Source of the DNA: Sphingopyxis sp.
GTDB lineage: Bacteria; Pseudomonadota; Alphaproteobacteria; Sphingomonadales; Sphingomonadaceae
DNA: 64,000 nucleotides
Direction of reading: 5' to 3'
NCBI GenBank assembly: GCA_017745175.1
Contig: JAGHZY010000008.1
Coordinates: 39,968-103,967 of the forward strand
This document shows positions 29,008 through 38,916 of this stretch, one piece after another. A model generated the notes under the pieces. It ran no database searches. It worked only from the letters and a program-made list of their open reading frames with translations, and was not told the origin of the DNA. Both the position numbers and the translations under genes were made by a program. The stretch's first letter is position 1; every line of letters starts with the position of its first letter.

Positions 29008-29709
29008 TCAGCCCTTTTCGGGCGGGGCCACCGTGATCCGCACCCGTTCGCCCGAGTTGCCGGGGAAGCCGGTGAACATTGCCTCGACGAGGTTCGGGAC
29101 CAGCGCCTGCAGGTTATTGTCGCGCGACTGCGCCTCGGCATGACCCTCGAACAGGCGCGAGCCGTCGGCGGCGCGGTTGATCTCGAGGTTGAGGCCGCTG
29201 GTGTAGACCGTGTAGCTCGACACGTCGTTATAGCCGCCCCAGCCGGGGCCGAAACCGCCCCACAGGAAGGGATCGCGATAGCCATAGACATAGCGGCGCC
29301 CGCCGCGGCCGGCGACGACCACGGGGCGATAGAAGCCGCGGCCATACCAGCCGCCGTAACCGCCGTACCAGGGGTCGCCGAAGCCCGGGCTCGACACGAC
29401 GCGCTCGCGGCCCTTGTCGACGCCATAGTCCATGCGCACGACGAGGTCGGCGCGTTCGCCGTTCGCCGCGGGCCGATAGCCGTAGCGCGTGAGCTCGCCC
29501 GCGACCAGATTGGCATATTGGCCGAACTCTATGCCGCCCTGCAGCGCGGGGTTGCTCGCCTCGACGGTGAAGCTCTGGCCCTGCGGCGCGGGAAGCTGCG
29601 ACTGGAAGCGCGCGACATCGGCCTTGAACGGGGTCGCGCAACCGGCAAGCGCAAGCGCCGCGCCCGTCATCGCGGCCAGGCCCAGTCGCCGGAAATTGAT
29701 CTTGCTCAT
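29008..29709 (-). CDS. DUF4136-type lipoprotein
   Basis: MSKINFRRLGLAAMTGAALALAGCATPFKADVARFQ lipobox; Gly/Tyr-rich centre; C-terminal SRLFEGHAEAQSRDNNLQALVPNLVEAMFTGFPGNSGE. Confidence 0.82.
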   Translation of the reverse strand: MSKINFRRLGLAAMTGAALALAGCATPFKADVARFQSQLPAPQGQSFTVEASNPALQGGIEFGQYANLVAGELTRYGYRPAANGERADLVVRMDYGVDKGRERVVSSPGFGDPWYGGYGGWYGRGFYRPVVVAGRGGRRYVYGYRDPFLWGGFGPGWGGYNDVSSYTVYTSGLNLEINRAADGSRLFEGHAEAQSRDNNLQALVPNLVEAMFTGFPGNSGERVRITVAPPEKG

Positions 29710-29878
29710 CGTCTTGGCTCCGTGATTCGGTGCGCGGTCACGCCGCGCTTTCATACCATAGACTATGCCGATGCGACTTAACCTTGGTTGAACCCGCTTC
29801 GTCGCACGACGTTCCACGCCCCAGATATGGGGGCGTGGAACGCAAAAACAAGAAATTTCGCGCCGGAACAGCAGCGTG

Positions 29879-30886
29879 TCAGCGGCAGAGCCCCAGCGCG
29901 GCATAGGCCGCGTCGAGCGTCGGCTTCGCGAGCGCGCGCGCCTTCGCCGCGCCCTTTTCGAGGATCGAGTCGAGCGCGGCGGCATCGTCCTTCAGCGCGA
30001 CGAAGCGCGCGTTGATCGGGCCCAGTTTCTCGATCAGCAGTTCGCCGAGCGCGGGCTTGAACGCGCCGAAGCCCTGCCCCGCATGATCACGCAGCACCGC
30101 GTCGACGCTCGTGTCGGCGAGCGCGGCATAGATGCCGACGAGGTTGCGCGCCTCTGCGCGCGCCTCGAGCCCTTCGGCTTCGGACGGCAGCACCTCGGGG
30201 TCGGTCTTCGCCTTGCGGACCTTCTGCATCATCGTGTCGGCATCGTCGGTCAGGTTGATGCGGCTCATATCCGACGGGTCCGACTTGGACATTTTCGCCG
30301 TGCCGTCGCGCAGGCTCATGATGCGCGCCATGCCCGCCGGAATGATCGGCTCGGGCAGGGTGAACACCGGCGCCTCTTCGCTGGCGTAATCATTGTTGAA
30401 CTTCTGCGCGACGTCACGCGCGAGCTCGAGATGCTGCTTCTGGTCCTCGCCGACGGGGACGTGCGTCGTCTGGTACAGCAGCACATCGGCCGCCTGCAGC
30501 ACGGGGTAGGTATAGAGCGCCGCCGACGCGCTTTCGCGATTCTTGCCCGACTTGTCCTTGAACTGCGTCATCCGGTTCAGCCAGCCGAGCCGCGCGGTGC
30601 CGTTGAGCAGCCATTGCAGTTCGGCGTGCGCGGGGACGCGCGCCTGGTTGAAGAGGATCGAGCGGTCGGTATCGATCCCGCACGCGACGAGCGCCGCGGT
30701 CATCGCGCGCGTGTTGGCGGTCAGTTCGGCGGGGACGTGCGGCATCGAGATCGCGTGGAGATCGGCGAGGAAGTAGAGCTTGTCGCCCGCCATCTCGTCC
30801 TGCATGCGCACCCAGTTGCGGATCGCGCCCAGATAATTGCCGAGGTGCAAATTTCCGGTGGGCTGGATGCCCGATAGCGTCCGCAT
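29879..30886 (-). CDS. trpS: Tryptophanyl-tRNA synthetase
   Basis: MRTLSGIQPTGNLHLGNYLGAIRNW, YFLADLHAISMP, KMSKSDPSDMSRI. Confidence 0.96.
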   Translation of the reverse strand: MRTLSGIQPTGNLHLGNYLGAIRNWVRMQDEMAGDKLYFLADLHAISMPHVPAELTANTRAMTAALVACGIDTDRSILFNQARVPAHAELQWLLNGTARLGWLNRMTQFKDKSGKNRESASAALYTYPVLQAADVLLYQTTHVPVGEDQKQHLELARDVAQKFNNDYASEEAPVFTLPEPIIPAGMARIMSLRDGTAKMSKSDPSDMSRINLTDDADTMMQKVRKAKTDPEVLPSEAEGLEARAEARNLVGIYAALADTSVDAVLRDHAGQGFGAFKPALGELLIEKLGPINARFVALKDDAAALDSILEKGAAKARALAKPTLDAAYAALGLCR

Positions 30887-30889
30887 GAT

Positions 30890-32485
30890 CTATTCCTTCG
30901 TGGTCGCCGCTCCATTGCGGCGCCGCCGCGTCAGCATGGCGACCAGATCCTTGTCAAGCGCGCCGACGAGGAAGGCGACCGCGAAAAACACCGCGCCGCC
31001 CGCGGCGCAGAGCGCGAGCAGCGACCAGATGCGCTCGATGACCGATCCGCCATAATAGGGCGCCATCATCGGCATCATCCACCAGAGCAGTGCCGACATC
31101 GCGGCGACCGCGACGATCTGGCGCGCGATGCGGCCGGCGAGCTTCGCGGTGAAATGGAACCAGCCGCGGTGATGCAGGATCGTATAGAGCAATAGGCAGT
31201 TGATCGTCGCCGACGCCGCGGTCGCCCCCGCGAGCCCGACGATACCATAATGTCCGACGACATAGAGGTTGATCGCGATGTTGACGATCAGCGAGGCAAG
31301 GGCGGTCCACACCGGCGTGCGCATATCCTCGCGCGCGAAAAAGCCGGGATTGAGGATCTTGATCACGACATAGGCGGGCAGGCCTGCCACCAGCGCCATC
31401 ACGATATGCGCCATGATCGTGCCGTCCTCGGCGGTGAACTTGCCCCCGACGAAAAAGGCGGCGGTGAAGGCGGGCGCGCAGATCGCGAGCGCGGCGGCGG
31501 CGGGCAGCGTGAGCAAGGTCGCGATCTCGAAGGCATTGCTTTGCAAGCGCTGCGCCTCGGCCGCGTCGTCGCTGTGGATGTGGCGCGACAGCATCGGTAG
31601 GATTGCGGTGCCGAGCGCGATGCCGACGATGCCGAGCGGCAGCTGGTTGAGCCGGTCGGCGAGCTTGAGCAGGGTCAGCGACCCCTGCGGCAACGATGTG
31701 GCGAAGAAGGTGTCGACGAACTGGCTGACCTGGTAGATGCCGGCGCCGAAGGTCGCGGGCAGGATCAGCATCCCGAGCTTTCGCACCTCGGGGGTGAAGC
31801 GGGGAAAGCGCCAGTGGAGCCTGAGCCCCGCGCGGCGCACCGCCCACGCCATATAGGCGAGCTGGACGACGCCGGCGAGGCTGACCGACACCGCGAGCGC
31901 CGCGGCGACGATCCGGTCGTCGCCCCCCGGACCGCGCAGCCACCAGCCGGTGACGATGCCGCCGATCAGCACGATATTGAGCAGCACGGGCACGAAGGCG
32001 CCCGGCGCGAAGCGCGAGCGCGCGTTGAGCAGGCCCGACAGCATCGCGACGAGGCTGACGAGCGCGAGATAGGGAAAGGTCACGCGGCTCAGGAAGACCG
32101 CGAAATCGAACTTGCCCGGCACATCCTGGAAATCGCGCGCGAGCAGCCAGACGATCCCCGGCATTGCGATCATCATGATCGCCGAAAAGGCGAACAGCGC
32201 CCAGAGGAAGACCGACAGCACATCGTCGGCGAATTTCGCGGCGGCCTCCTCGCCGTCTTCGCCGTGCAGCGCGCGGCTGTACATCGGCACGAAGGCGACC
32301 GAGAAGGCGCCCTCGGCGAACAGGCGGCGAAAGGTGTTGGGAAGGGTGAAGGCGAGCTGGAAGGCGTCGGCGGCAAGGCCGGCGCCGAGCACACGGGCGA
32401 GCAGCATGTCGCGCGCGAAACCGAAAATGCGGCTGACCATCGTCAGGCCGCCGATCGTCCCCACGCTTTTGACGAGGCTGCTCAA
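30890..32485 (-). CDS. murJ: Lipid II flippase MurJ/MviN
   Basis: MSSLVKSVGTIGGLTMVSRIFGFARDMLLARVLGAGLAADAFQLAFTLPNTFRRLFAEGAFSVAFVP. Confidence 0.95.
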   Translation of the reverse strand: MSSLVKSVGTIGGLTMVSRIFGFARDMLLARVLGAGLAADAFQLAFTLPNTFRRLFAEGAFSVAFVPMYSRALHGEDGEEAAAKFADDVLSVFLWALFAFSAIMMIAMPGIVWLLARDFQDVPGKFDFAVFLSRVTFPYLALVSLVAMLSGLLNARSRFAPGAFVPVLLNIVLIGGIVTGWWLRGPGGDDRIVAAALAVSVSLAGVVQLAYMAWAVRRAGLRLHWRFPRFTPEVRKLGMLILPATFGAGIYQVSQFVDTFFATSLPQGSLTLLKLADRLNQLPLGIVGIALGTAILPMLSRHIHSDDAAEAQRLQSNAFEIATLLTLPAAAALAICAPAFTAAFFVGGKFTAEDGTIMAHIVMALVAGLPAYVVIKILNPGFFAREDMRTPVWTALASLIVNIAINLYVVGHYGIVGLAGATAASATINCLLLYTILHHRGWFHFTAKLAGRIARQIVAVAAMSALLWWMMPMMAPYYGGSVIERIWSLLALCAAGGAVFFAVAFLVGALDKDLVAMLTRRRRNGAATTKE

Positions 32486-32512
32486 GCCCTCAGCCCGCCC
32501 CCGTTACAGGGC

Positions 32513-33028
32513 TCAGGCCTGGCCGACCGCGACTTCGCCGGCCGCTTCGGCCTGCGCCGCCTGGACCTGCTGCGCGAACAGGCCGTGGAAATCGATCGGT
32601 TCGAGCAGCAGTGAGGGGAAGCCGCCGTCCTGCACCGCATCGGCGACGACGCGGCGTGCGAAGGGGAAAAGGATGCGCGGCGCTTCGGCGAGGAAGAAGG
32701 GCTGGAGCTGGTCGTCGGGGACGTTGCGGACGCCGAACAGGCCGGCATATTTCAGGTCGATGACGAAGCTCGTGCCCTGATCGGTCTTCGAGGTGACATC
32801 GATCTTCAGCGTCACTTCGTACAGATTGTCGCCGACGCTGTCGGCGGCGATGTTGAACTGGACGTCGACCTGCGGCGCATCCTGCCACTGATAGACCGCA
32901 GGCGCGTTCGGATTTTCGAACGACAGATCCTTCACATATTGCGAGATCAGACCGATCGCCGGGCTCGTGTCTTCGCCGTTGGGCTGCAGGGCGGGGTTGT
33001 TGAGGTCGGGGCTCGTCTCGTCGGCCAT
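32513..33028 (-). CDS. secB: Protein-export chaperone SecB
   Basis: ISQYVKDLSFENPNAPAVYQWQDAPQVDVQFNIAADSVGDNLYEVTLKIDV. Confidence 0.95.
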   Translation of the reverse strand: MADETSPDLNNPALQPNGEDTSPAIGLISQYVKDLSFENPNAPAVYQWQDAPQVDVQFNIAADSVGDNLYEVTLKIDVTSKTDQGTSFVIDLKYAGLFGVRNVPDDQLQPFFLAEAPRILFPFARRVVADAVQDGGFPSLLLEPIDFHGLFAQQVQAAQAEAAGEVAVGQA

Positions 33029-33211
33029 GGTGAAGGAAACTTTCGCTGAATGGATGGAAACAATATCGGCATCCGCGCACCGTATCGGAACCGCGGCGGA
33101 CGGTTGCCGCGGCGCTTAGCAGCGCCCGGCTGCCAGCACAATGGGGCCCCTGTGTCCGGCAATGGTTAAGGCCGAATCGTTGACCCGCCGCGTGCAAGCG
33201 GCCATGGTTAT

Positions 33212-33240
33212 TTGAAACCGGGGCGCGTATCGCCTATGTA
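33212..33240 (+). promoter_or_regulatory. Candidate sigma70-type promoter for Tim44-mltA
   Basis: TTGAAA-N17-TATGTA upstream of the Tim44-like gene. Confidence 0.5.
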
Positions 33241-33281
33241 ACAACCAGTATGTTTCCATTGCCCGCATTGGACTTTTGCCC

Positions 33282-33944
33282 GTGACCGCTTTTTCGATCG
33301 TCCTGCTCGCCATGATTGCCGCCTTCCTCGGCATGCGGCTCTATTCGGTGCTCGGCAAGCGCACGGGGCATGAACAGGAACCCGTGCTGCCGCGCGAACG
33401 CGCCGCCACGGCGCCGGTCCGCCTCGACGAGAGCGACGGTGCGCCGGCGCCGGTGTCGGCTCCCGCCGACACGTCGGGCCTCGTCTATGAACCCGCTGCC
33501 GAGGCGGGCCTTCGCCAGTTGCTCGCGACCGACCGCAATTTCGACGCCGGCCGCTTCATGGAAGGTGCCGGGGCGGCATATCGCATGATCCTCGAGGCCT
33601 ATTGGAAGGGCGATCGCGACACGCTTCGCGATCTTTGCGACGACGACAGCTACGAAGCTTTCTCCGAGGCGATCGCTGCACGCGAGGCCCGCGGCGAGAC
33701 GCTCGACAACCGCCTGATCGGCATCGATTCGGCCAAGATCACCGCGGTCGAGCTGGGCCGCGGCGAAGCGCGCGTCACCGTCCGCTACCATGCCGACATC
33801 AGCGCGGTGACCCGCGATGCCGAGGGCAAGCTGATCGCCGGCTCGATGAGCGACGCCGCGCAGACCGACGACCTCTGGACCTTCCGCCGCCAGATCGGCA
33901 GCAACGACCCCAATTGGGTGCTCGACGAAGCCGAATCGGCCTGA
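33282..33944 (+). CDS. Tim44-domain (TimA-like) protein
   Basis: V(M)TAFSIVLLAMIAAFLGMRLYSVLGKRTGHEQE, Tim44-like C-terminal domain; GTG start preferred over the TTG start at 33276 in the ORF track. Confidence 0.85.
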   Translation: MTAFSIVLLAMIAAFLGMRLYSVLGKRTGHEQEPVLPRERAATAPVRLDESDGAPAPVSAPADTSGLVYEPAAEAGLRQLLATDRNFDAGRFMEGAGAAYRMILEAYWKGDRDTLRDLCDDDSYEAFSEAIAAREARGETLDNRLIGIDSAKITAVELGRGEARVTVRYHADISAVTRDAEGKLIAGSMSDAAQTDDLWTFRRQIGSNDPNWVLDEAESA

Positions 33945-33948
33945 TCGC

Positions 33949-35271
33949 GTGATCCCGGGCGTGGGGGCGCCGCGCGCGCGGACTTTCGGATTCGCGCTGC
34001 TCGCGGCCCTGCCGCTGCTTTCGGGCTGCGCTTCGGTGATTCCGGAGGGGGATAGCCGTCCCGCGACCGCCGCCCCCGCGCCGCCGCGTCCGATTGGCAC
34101 GCCGCGTCCTTATGTGCCGCGGCCGTCCGAACGCCCCGGCGCCGCGGCGCAGCCGGTTCCGGCGACGCCGCGCGCACCGCTTCCCGCCGCCGCGGTCCCG
34201 GCCGATGCGACAACCGCCGCCGCCAGCGGCGTGATCGCCGGACCCGATTTTTCGACGCTCGGCGTGACCGCCGGACAGGCGGCGACCGCGCTCGCCGCCT
34301 TCCGCATCAGCTGCCCGTCGGTGCAGCGGCGCGCCGATACCAGCGGCCTGACGCAAGGCGCCGACTGGGCCGAGAGCTGCAATGCGGCAAAGAGCTGGAA
34401 AGCCAGCGATGCGCTGACCTTCTTCACAACCCATTTCGCGACGGTGCAGGTCGGTGCGGGCACCGCCTTCGTCACCGGCTATTACGAACCCGAAATCGCC
34501 GCCTCGCGCACGAAGCAGCCGGGCTATGACGTACCCGTCTATCGCCGCCCCGCCGACCTCGTCGAAGTCGATCTCGGCCAGTTCGCCGACGATCTGAAGG
34601 GGCGCAAGATCCGCGGCCGCGTCGATGGCGGCGATTTCACGCGCTATTACGACCGCACCGCGATCGAAAGCGGCGCGCTCGACGGGCGCGGGCTCGAAAT
34701 CGCCTGGGCCGCCGACGCCGCCGAATTCTTCTTCCTGCAGGTACAGGGCTCGGGGCGCCTCCGCCTGCCCGACGGCGGTATCATGCGCATCGGCTACGAC
34801 ACGCAGAACGGCCGCGGCTATGTCGGGATCGGCAAGCTCTTGCTCGATCGCGGCGAGCTTCCGCGCGGGCAGGCGTCGATGCAGGGTATTCTCGATTACC
34901 TCCGCGCCGACCCCGTGCGCGGCGCCGCGGTGATGAACGAGAATCCGAGCTGGGTCTTCTTCCGCGAACTCACCGGCCCCGGCCCGCTTGGCGCGCTCGG
35001 GGTACCGGTGACCGGCCGCGCGAGCGTCGCCGCCGACCCCAAATATGTGCCGCTCGGCGCCCCCGTCGTCCTTTCGCTCGACCGCGCCGAACCCAATGGG
35101 CTGTGGGTGGCGCAGGACACCGGTGGCGCGATCAGGGGCGCGAACCGCTTCGACAGCTTCTGGGGTGCGGGCGACGAGGGGCGCGCGATCGCCGGCGGCA
35201 TGGCCGCGCGCGGTTCGGCTTTGCTCCTGCTCCCGCGCGCCAGCATCGCGCGGCTGATCCCGGCGCCTTGA
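33949..35271 (+). CDS. mltA: Membrane-bound lytic murein transglycosylase A
   Basis: TAFVTGYYEPEIAASRT, EFFFLQVQGSGRLRLPDG, NPSWVFFRE, VAQDTGGAIRGANRFDSFWGAG. Confidence 0.94.
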   Translation: MIPGVGAPRARTFGFALLAALPLLSGCASVIPEGDSRPATAAPAPPRPIGTPRPYVPRPSERPGAAAQPVPATPRAPLPAAAVPADATTAAASGVIAGPDFSTLGVTAGQAATALAAFRISCPSVQRRADTSGLTQGADWAESCNAAKSWKASDALTFFTTHFATVQVGAGTAFVTGYYEPEIAASRTKQPGYDVPVYRRPADLVEVDLGQFADDLKGRKIRGRVDGGDFTRYYDRTAIESGALDGRGLEIAWAADAAEFFFLQVQGSGRLRLPDGGIMRIGYDTQNGRGYVGIGKLLLDRGELPRGQASMQGILDYLRADPVRGAAVMNENPSWVFFRELTGPGPLGALGVPVTGRASVAADPKYVPLGAPVVLSLDRAEPNGLWVAQDTGGAIRGANRFDSFWGAGDEGRAIAGGMAARGSALLLLPRASIARLIPAP

Positions 35272-35272
35272 T

Positions 35273-35851
35273 GTGCCGCGGCGCCTCGATCCCGATGAAA
35301 GCGCGCTGTGGAAGAAGGTCGCAGCGACGGTAACGCCGCTGCCCAAAGCCAGGGGCCCGCTCGCGCCCGCCGCGCCGCCGACCGTCAAGCCGCCCAAACC
35401 GACGCCGCGCAGCATCGCTGCCCCCGCTGCGGCGCAGCGCCCTGCGCCGGCGAAGCTGCCCCCGCCGCGCCGCGCCCACCAGGCCGCGACGCTCGACGGT
35501 CATTGGGACCGCCGTTTGCGCAAGGGGCTTGTCCGCCCCGACATGAGCATCGATCTTCACGGTCACACGCTCGCCTCGGCACAGGCGCTGCTCGACGAGG
35601 CGATCGGCCGCGCGCTGCTGCGCGGCGCGCGCGTGCTGCTCGTCGTCGCGGGGCGGCTGCGTCCGGGCGCCGACCGGCTGCCGATGATGCACGGCGACCC
35701 GCGCCCGCGCGGCGCGATCCGCGCTTCGCTTCCCGACTGGCTCGCCTTTTCGCCCCACGCCGACGCGATCGTCGCGCTCCGCCCCGCGCATGTCAGCCAT
35801 GGCGGTGCGGGAGCGGTCTATGTGATCCTTCGCCGCAGTCGCGACGACTAG
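35273..35851 (+). CDS. Smr/MutS2-domain protein
   Basis: KGLVRPDMSIDLHGHTLASAQALLDEAI, GAGAVYVILRRSRDD; GTG start overlapping the mltA stop region. Confidence 0.88.
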   Translation: MPRRLDPDESALWKKVAATVTPLPKARGPLAPAAPPTVKPPKPTPRSIAAPAAAQRPAPAKLPPPRRAHQAATLDGHWDRRLRKGLVRPDMSIDLHGHTLASAQALLDEAIGRALLRGARVLLVVAGRLRPGADRLPMMHGDPRPRGAIRASLPDWLAFSPHADAIVALRPAHVSHGGAGAVYVILRRSRDD

Positions 35852-36981
35852 AGGAAAGCGCGCATCAGGATACCGCGATAGATGGCGGTCAGCGTGCGCA
35901 GATCCTCGACCGCGACCGCCTCGTCGAGCTTGTGCATCGTCGCGTTGGTCAGCCCGAACTCGACCACCGGACAGAGCGCATGGAGGAAGCGCGCGTCTGA
36001 GGTGCCGCCCGTCGTCGACATCTCGGGCATCACGTCGGTCTCGGCATGGATCGCCTCGGCCACGAGCCCCGACAGCTCGCCGGGCGGGGTCAGGAAGGCC
36101 TCGCCCGAAATCTTGCCCAGCACCTTGGCGCCCGGTTCGACGTCGTGCGCGATCCGCTCGATCATCGCGACCAGATCGGCGCCCTTATGCTGGTCGTTGA
36201 AGCGGATCGACAGCCGCGCGCGGGCGGAGGCAGGGATGACGTTGGTCGCGCCGTTGCCGACCTCGATGTCGGTGAATTCGATGTTCGACGGCTGGAACCA
36301 GTCGTTGCCCGCGTCGAGCGCGACGGCATCGATCGCCGCCATGATCCGCACCAGCTTGGGGATCGGGTTGTCGGCGAGGTGCGGGTAGGCGACATGCCCC
36401 TGCGTTCCCGGCACGTCGATCCAGATATTGACCGACCCGCGCCGGCCGATCTTCACCATGTCGCCGAGCCGGTTCACCGACGTCGGCTCGCCGACGACGA
36501 TCATGTCGGGCTTCACCCCGCGCGCATCCATATGCTCCATCAGCGCGCGCGTGCCGAAGATCGCGGGGCCTTCCTCGTCGCCGGTGATGATCAGGCTGAT
36601 CGTGCCCGCGTCGGCGGGCGTCGCCGCCGCCGCCGCGACGAACGCCGCGATCGAACCCTTCATGTCGACCGCGCCGCGCCCGTAGAGCAGGTCGCCGCGA
36701 ATCTCGGGGGCAAAGGCATCGCCGGTCCAGCCGACGCCGGGCGGCACGACGTCGAGATGGCCCGCAAAGCCGAAATGCTTCGGACCCTTGCCGCCCCGCA
36801 CCGCGAGCAGATTCTCGACCGGCCCGTCGGGCTCGATCCCGTCGATGAAGCGCTCGACGGTGAAGCCGAACGGGGTCAGCGCCGCCTCCAGCGTGTCGAA
36901 CACGGCGCCCATGGCGGGGGTGACGCTCGGCGCGGCGATCAGCGCCCGGGCCAGCTCTACGGGATCGACATGATGGGTCAT
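35848..36981 (-). CDS. dapE: Succinyl-diaminopimelate desuccinylase
   Basis: FGFAGHLDVVPPGVGWTGDAFAPEIRGDLLYGRGAVDMKGSIAAFVAA; TGGTSDARFLH. Confidence 0.95.
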   Translation of the reverse strand: MTHHVDPVELARALIAAPSVTPAMGAVFDTLEAALTPFGFTVERFIDGIEPDGPVENLLAVRGGKGPKHFGFAGHLDVVPPGVGWTGDAFAPEIRGDLLYGRGAVDMKGSIAAFVAAAAATPADAGTISLIITGDEEGPAIFGTRALMEHMDARGVKPDMIVVGEPTSVNRLGDMVKIGRRGSVNIWIDVPGTQGHVAYPHLADNPIPKLVRIMAAIDAVALDAGNDWFQPSNIEFTDIEVGNGATNVIPASARARLSIRFNDQHKGADLVAMIERIAHDVEPGAKVLGKISGEAFLTPPGELSGLVAEAIHAETDVMPEMSTTGGTSDARFLHALCPVVEFGLTNATMHKLDEAVAVEDLRTLTAIYRGILMRAFL

Positions 36982-37078
36982 GTCCGCCCTTTACGCCTTC
37001 GCACCGCGCGAAGTCGAGGCTTTGCATCGCGCCGTCTTTGTGCGAAACAAAGGAAGAACAAGCTCCACGAGGACCGCC

Positions 37079-37546
37079 ATGCCCAAGCTCGATCTCGACA
37101 CCATCCCGCAAACCAACGCCAGCGGCTATCCCGCGCCCCATGATGCGCCCGTAGAGGGCCGCTGGTACCGCCGCCTCGCGCCGCCGACGGGGCTCAGCGA
37201 TTTCGCCGCGAGCCATGTCGTGCTCAAACCCGGCGCTTGGTCGTCGCAGCGCCACTGGCACGACGGCGAGGACGAGATGCTCGTGATGATTTCGGGCGAG
37301 GCGGTGCTGGTCGAGGACGACGGCCGACATGCCATGCGGCCGGGCGATATCGCGGTGTGGCCGAAGGGCAGCACGAACGGCCACCATCTGATCAACGAAT
37401 CGGACGCCGACTGCGTCTTCGTCGCCTTGGGCGGCGGCAAGAAATACGACACCGGCGGCGGCTATTCGGACATCGACATGCTCTTCACGCCCGACGGCTA
37501 TTTCCACAAGGACGGCACGCCCTATCCGGCGACGCGGATTCCTTAA
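37079..37546 (+). CDS. Cupin-domain protein
   Basis: VVLKPGAWSSQRHWHDGEDEMLVMISGEAVLVEDDGRHAMRPGDIAVWPKGSTNGHHLIN. Confidence 0.88.
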   Translation: MPKLDLDTIPQTNASGYPAPHDAPVEGRWYRRLAPPTGLSDFAASHVVLKPGAWSSQRHWHDGEDEMLVMISGEAVLVEDDGRHAMRPGDIAVWPKGSTNGHHLINESDADCVFVALGGGKKYDTGGGYSDIDMLFTPDGYFHKDGTPYPATRIP

Positions 37547-38214
37547 CCCTCGACCGGCCCCTCGAATTTCTCGATCACCCAGTCCTCGGCCTGCGCGCCG
37601 CCGATCCATTCCTGCATGCACGGGTGGCTGATCACCGCCTGCGCATAGGCGGCGGCGAAGCGCGGCAGCGGGATCGAGTAAGTAACGAAGCGCGTCACGA
37701 CGGGCGCGAACATGATGTCGGCCGCCGACCATTCGCCGAACAGATAATCGCCTTCGCCGCCGAAACGCGCGCGCGCCTCGGCCCAGATCTGGAAGATGCG
37801 CACGACGTCGGCCTGCACCTCGGGCAGCAGCCCGGCGGGCGGATAGATGCGCCGGATGTTCATGCTGTGGTTGCGGCGGAGCGCCGCGAAGCTCGAATGC
37901 ATTTCGGCCGCCATCGACCGCGCCATCGCGCGCGCCGCCATATCCTCGGGCCAGAAATGCTTCGTGCCGCCGGTCTTTTCGTTGAGATAGTCGATGATCG
38001 CGAGGCTGTCCCACACGACAATATCGTCGCCATCCCACAGGATCGGTACCTTGCCGCCCGACGGGGCGAATTCGTCGCCCTCGCGGCGGTTCGACCAGTC
38101 CTCGTCGTAGAGCGGAACGGTGACCTCCTCGAACGGCAGGCCGCTATGCTTGACTGCGAGCCAGCCGCGCAGGCTCCAGCTCGAATACGCCTTGTTGCCG
38201 AGAAACAGTTTCAT
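37543..38214 (-). CDS. Glutathione S-transferase family protein
   Basis: MKLFLGNKAYSSWSLRGWLAVKHSGLPFEEVTVPL; GKVPILWDGDDIVVWDSLAIIDYLNE. Confidence 0.9.
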   Translation of the reverse strand: MKLFLGNKAYSSWSLRGWLAVKHSGLPFEEVTVPLYDEDWSNRREGDEFAPSGGKVPILWDGDDIVVWDSLAIIDYLNEKTGGTKHFWPEDMAARAMARSMAAEMHSSFAALRRNHSMNIRRIYPPAGLLPEVQADVVRIFQIWAEARARFGGEGDYLFGEWSAADIMFAPVVTRFVTYSIPLPRFAAAYAQAVISHPCMQEWIGGAQAEDWVIEKFEGPVEG

Positions 38215-38256
38215 GGGGTCTCCTTGGCCCCACCCTCAAGGGGAGGGAGGAAAAGG

Positions 38257-38916
38257 TCAACTCTCGACCGCCTCCAGCACCGCGGTGCGCAGCTCGGCGA
38301 TGCCCATGCCCTTTTCGCTGCTCGTCGCGATCACCTCGGGGTGCGCGGCAGGGTGCTTGCGTGCCTCGGCCTCGGTCGCCGTGTGGACCTCGGCGAGCGC
38401 GCTCGCCTTCACCTTGTCGGCCTTGGTGAGGACGAGGCGATAGCTCACCGCGGCGACGTCGAGCATCTCGAGCACCTCGCGGTCGACATCCTTGATCCCG
38501 TGGCGGCTGTCGATAAGCACCAGCGTACGCTTCAGGACCTGCCGCCCGCGGAGGTAATCGTTCACGAGGAAGCGCCATTTCCTGACGACATCCTTCGGCG
38601 CCTTGGCGAAACCATAGCCCGGCATGTCGACGAGGCGGAACACCAGCGGCGATCCGACGTCGAAATAGTTGAGTTCCTGCGTCCGTCCCGGCGTCACCGA
38701 GGTGCGCGCGAGCCCGCCCCGGTTCGTCAGCGCGTTGAGCAGCGATGATTTGCCGACATTCGAGCGCCCCGCGAACGCGATCTCGGGAACGCTCGGCGCG
38801 GGCAGATGCTGCAGCGCGGGGGCCGACTTCAGGAATGCGATCGGGCCCGAAAACAGCTTGCGCGCTCGCTCGGCCCGCTCGGGGTCGGCCCCCGGATCGA
38901 GTTCGGTTTCGCTCAC
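38257..38916 (-). CDS. engB: Ribosome biogenesis GTP-binding protein YihA/EngB
   Basis: [62 protein letters not shown] start overlapping the yidC stop. Confidence 0.94.
   Translation of the reverse strand: MSETELDPGADPERAERARKLFSGPIAFLKSAPALQHLPAPSVPEIAFAGRSNVGKSSLLNALTNRGGLARTSVTPGRTQELNYFDVGSPLVFRLVDMPGYGFAKAPKDVVRKWRFLVNDYLRGRQVLKRTLVLIDSRHGIKDVDREVLEMLDVAAVSYRLVLTKADKVKASALAEVHTATEAEARKHPAAHPEVIATSSEKGMGIAELRTAVLEAVES

Noticed and set aside
36185-38038. 617-aa minus-strand ORF spanning dapE, cupin and GST regions
   Set aside because: Out of frame with dapE and GST, which have clear family motifs; lacks its own domain signal.
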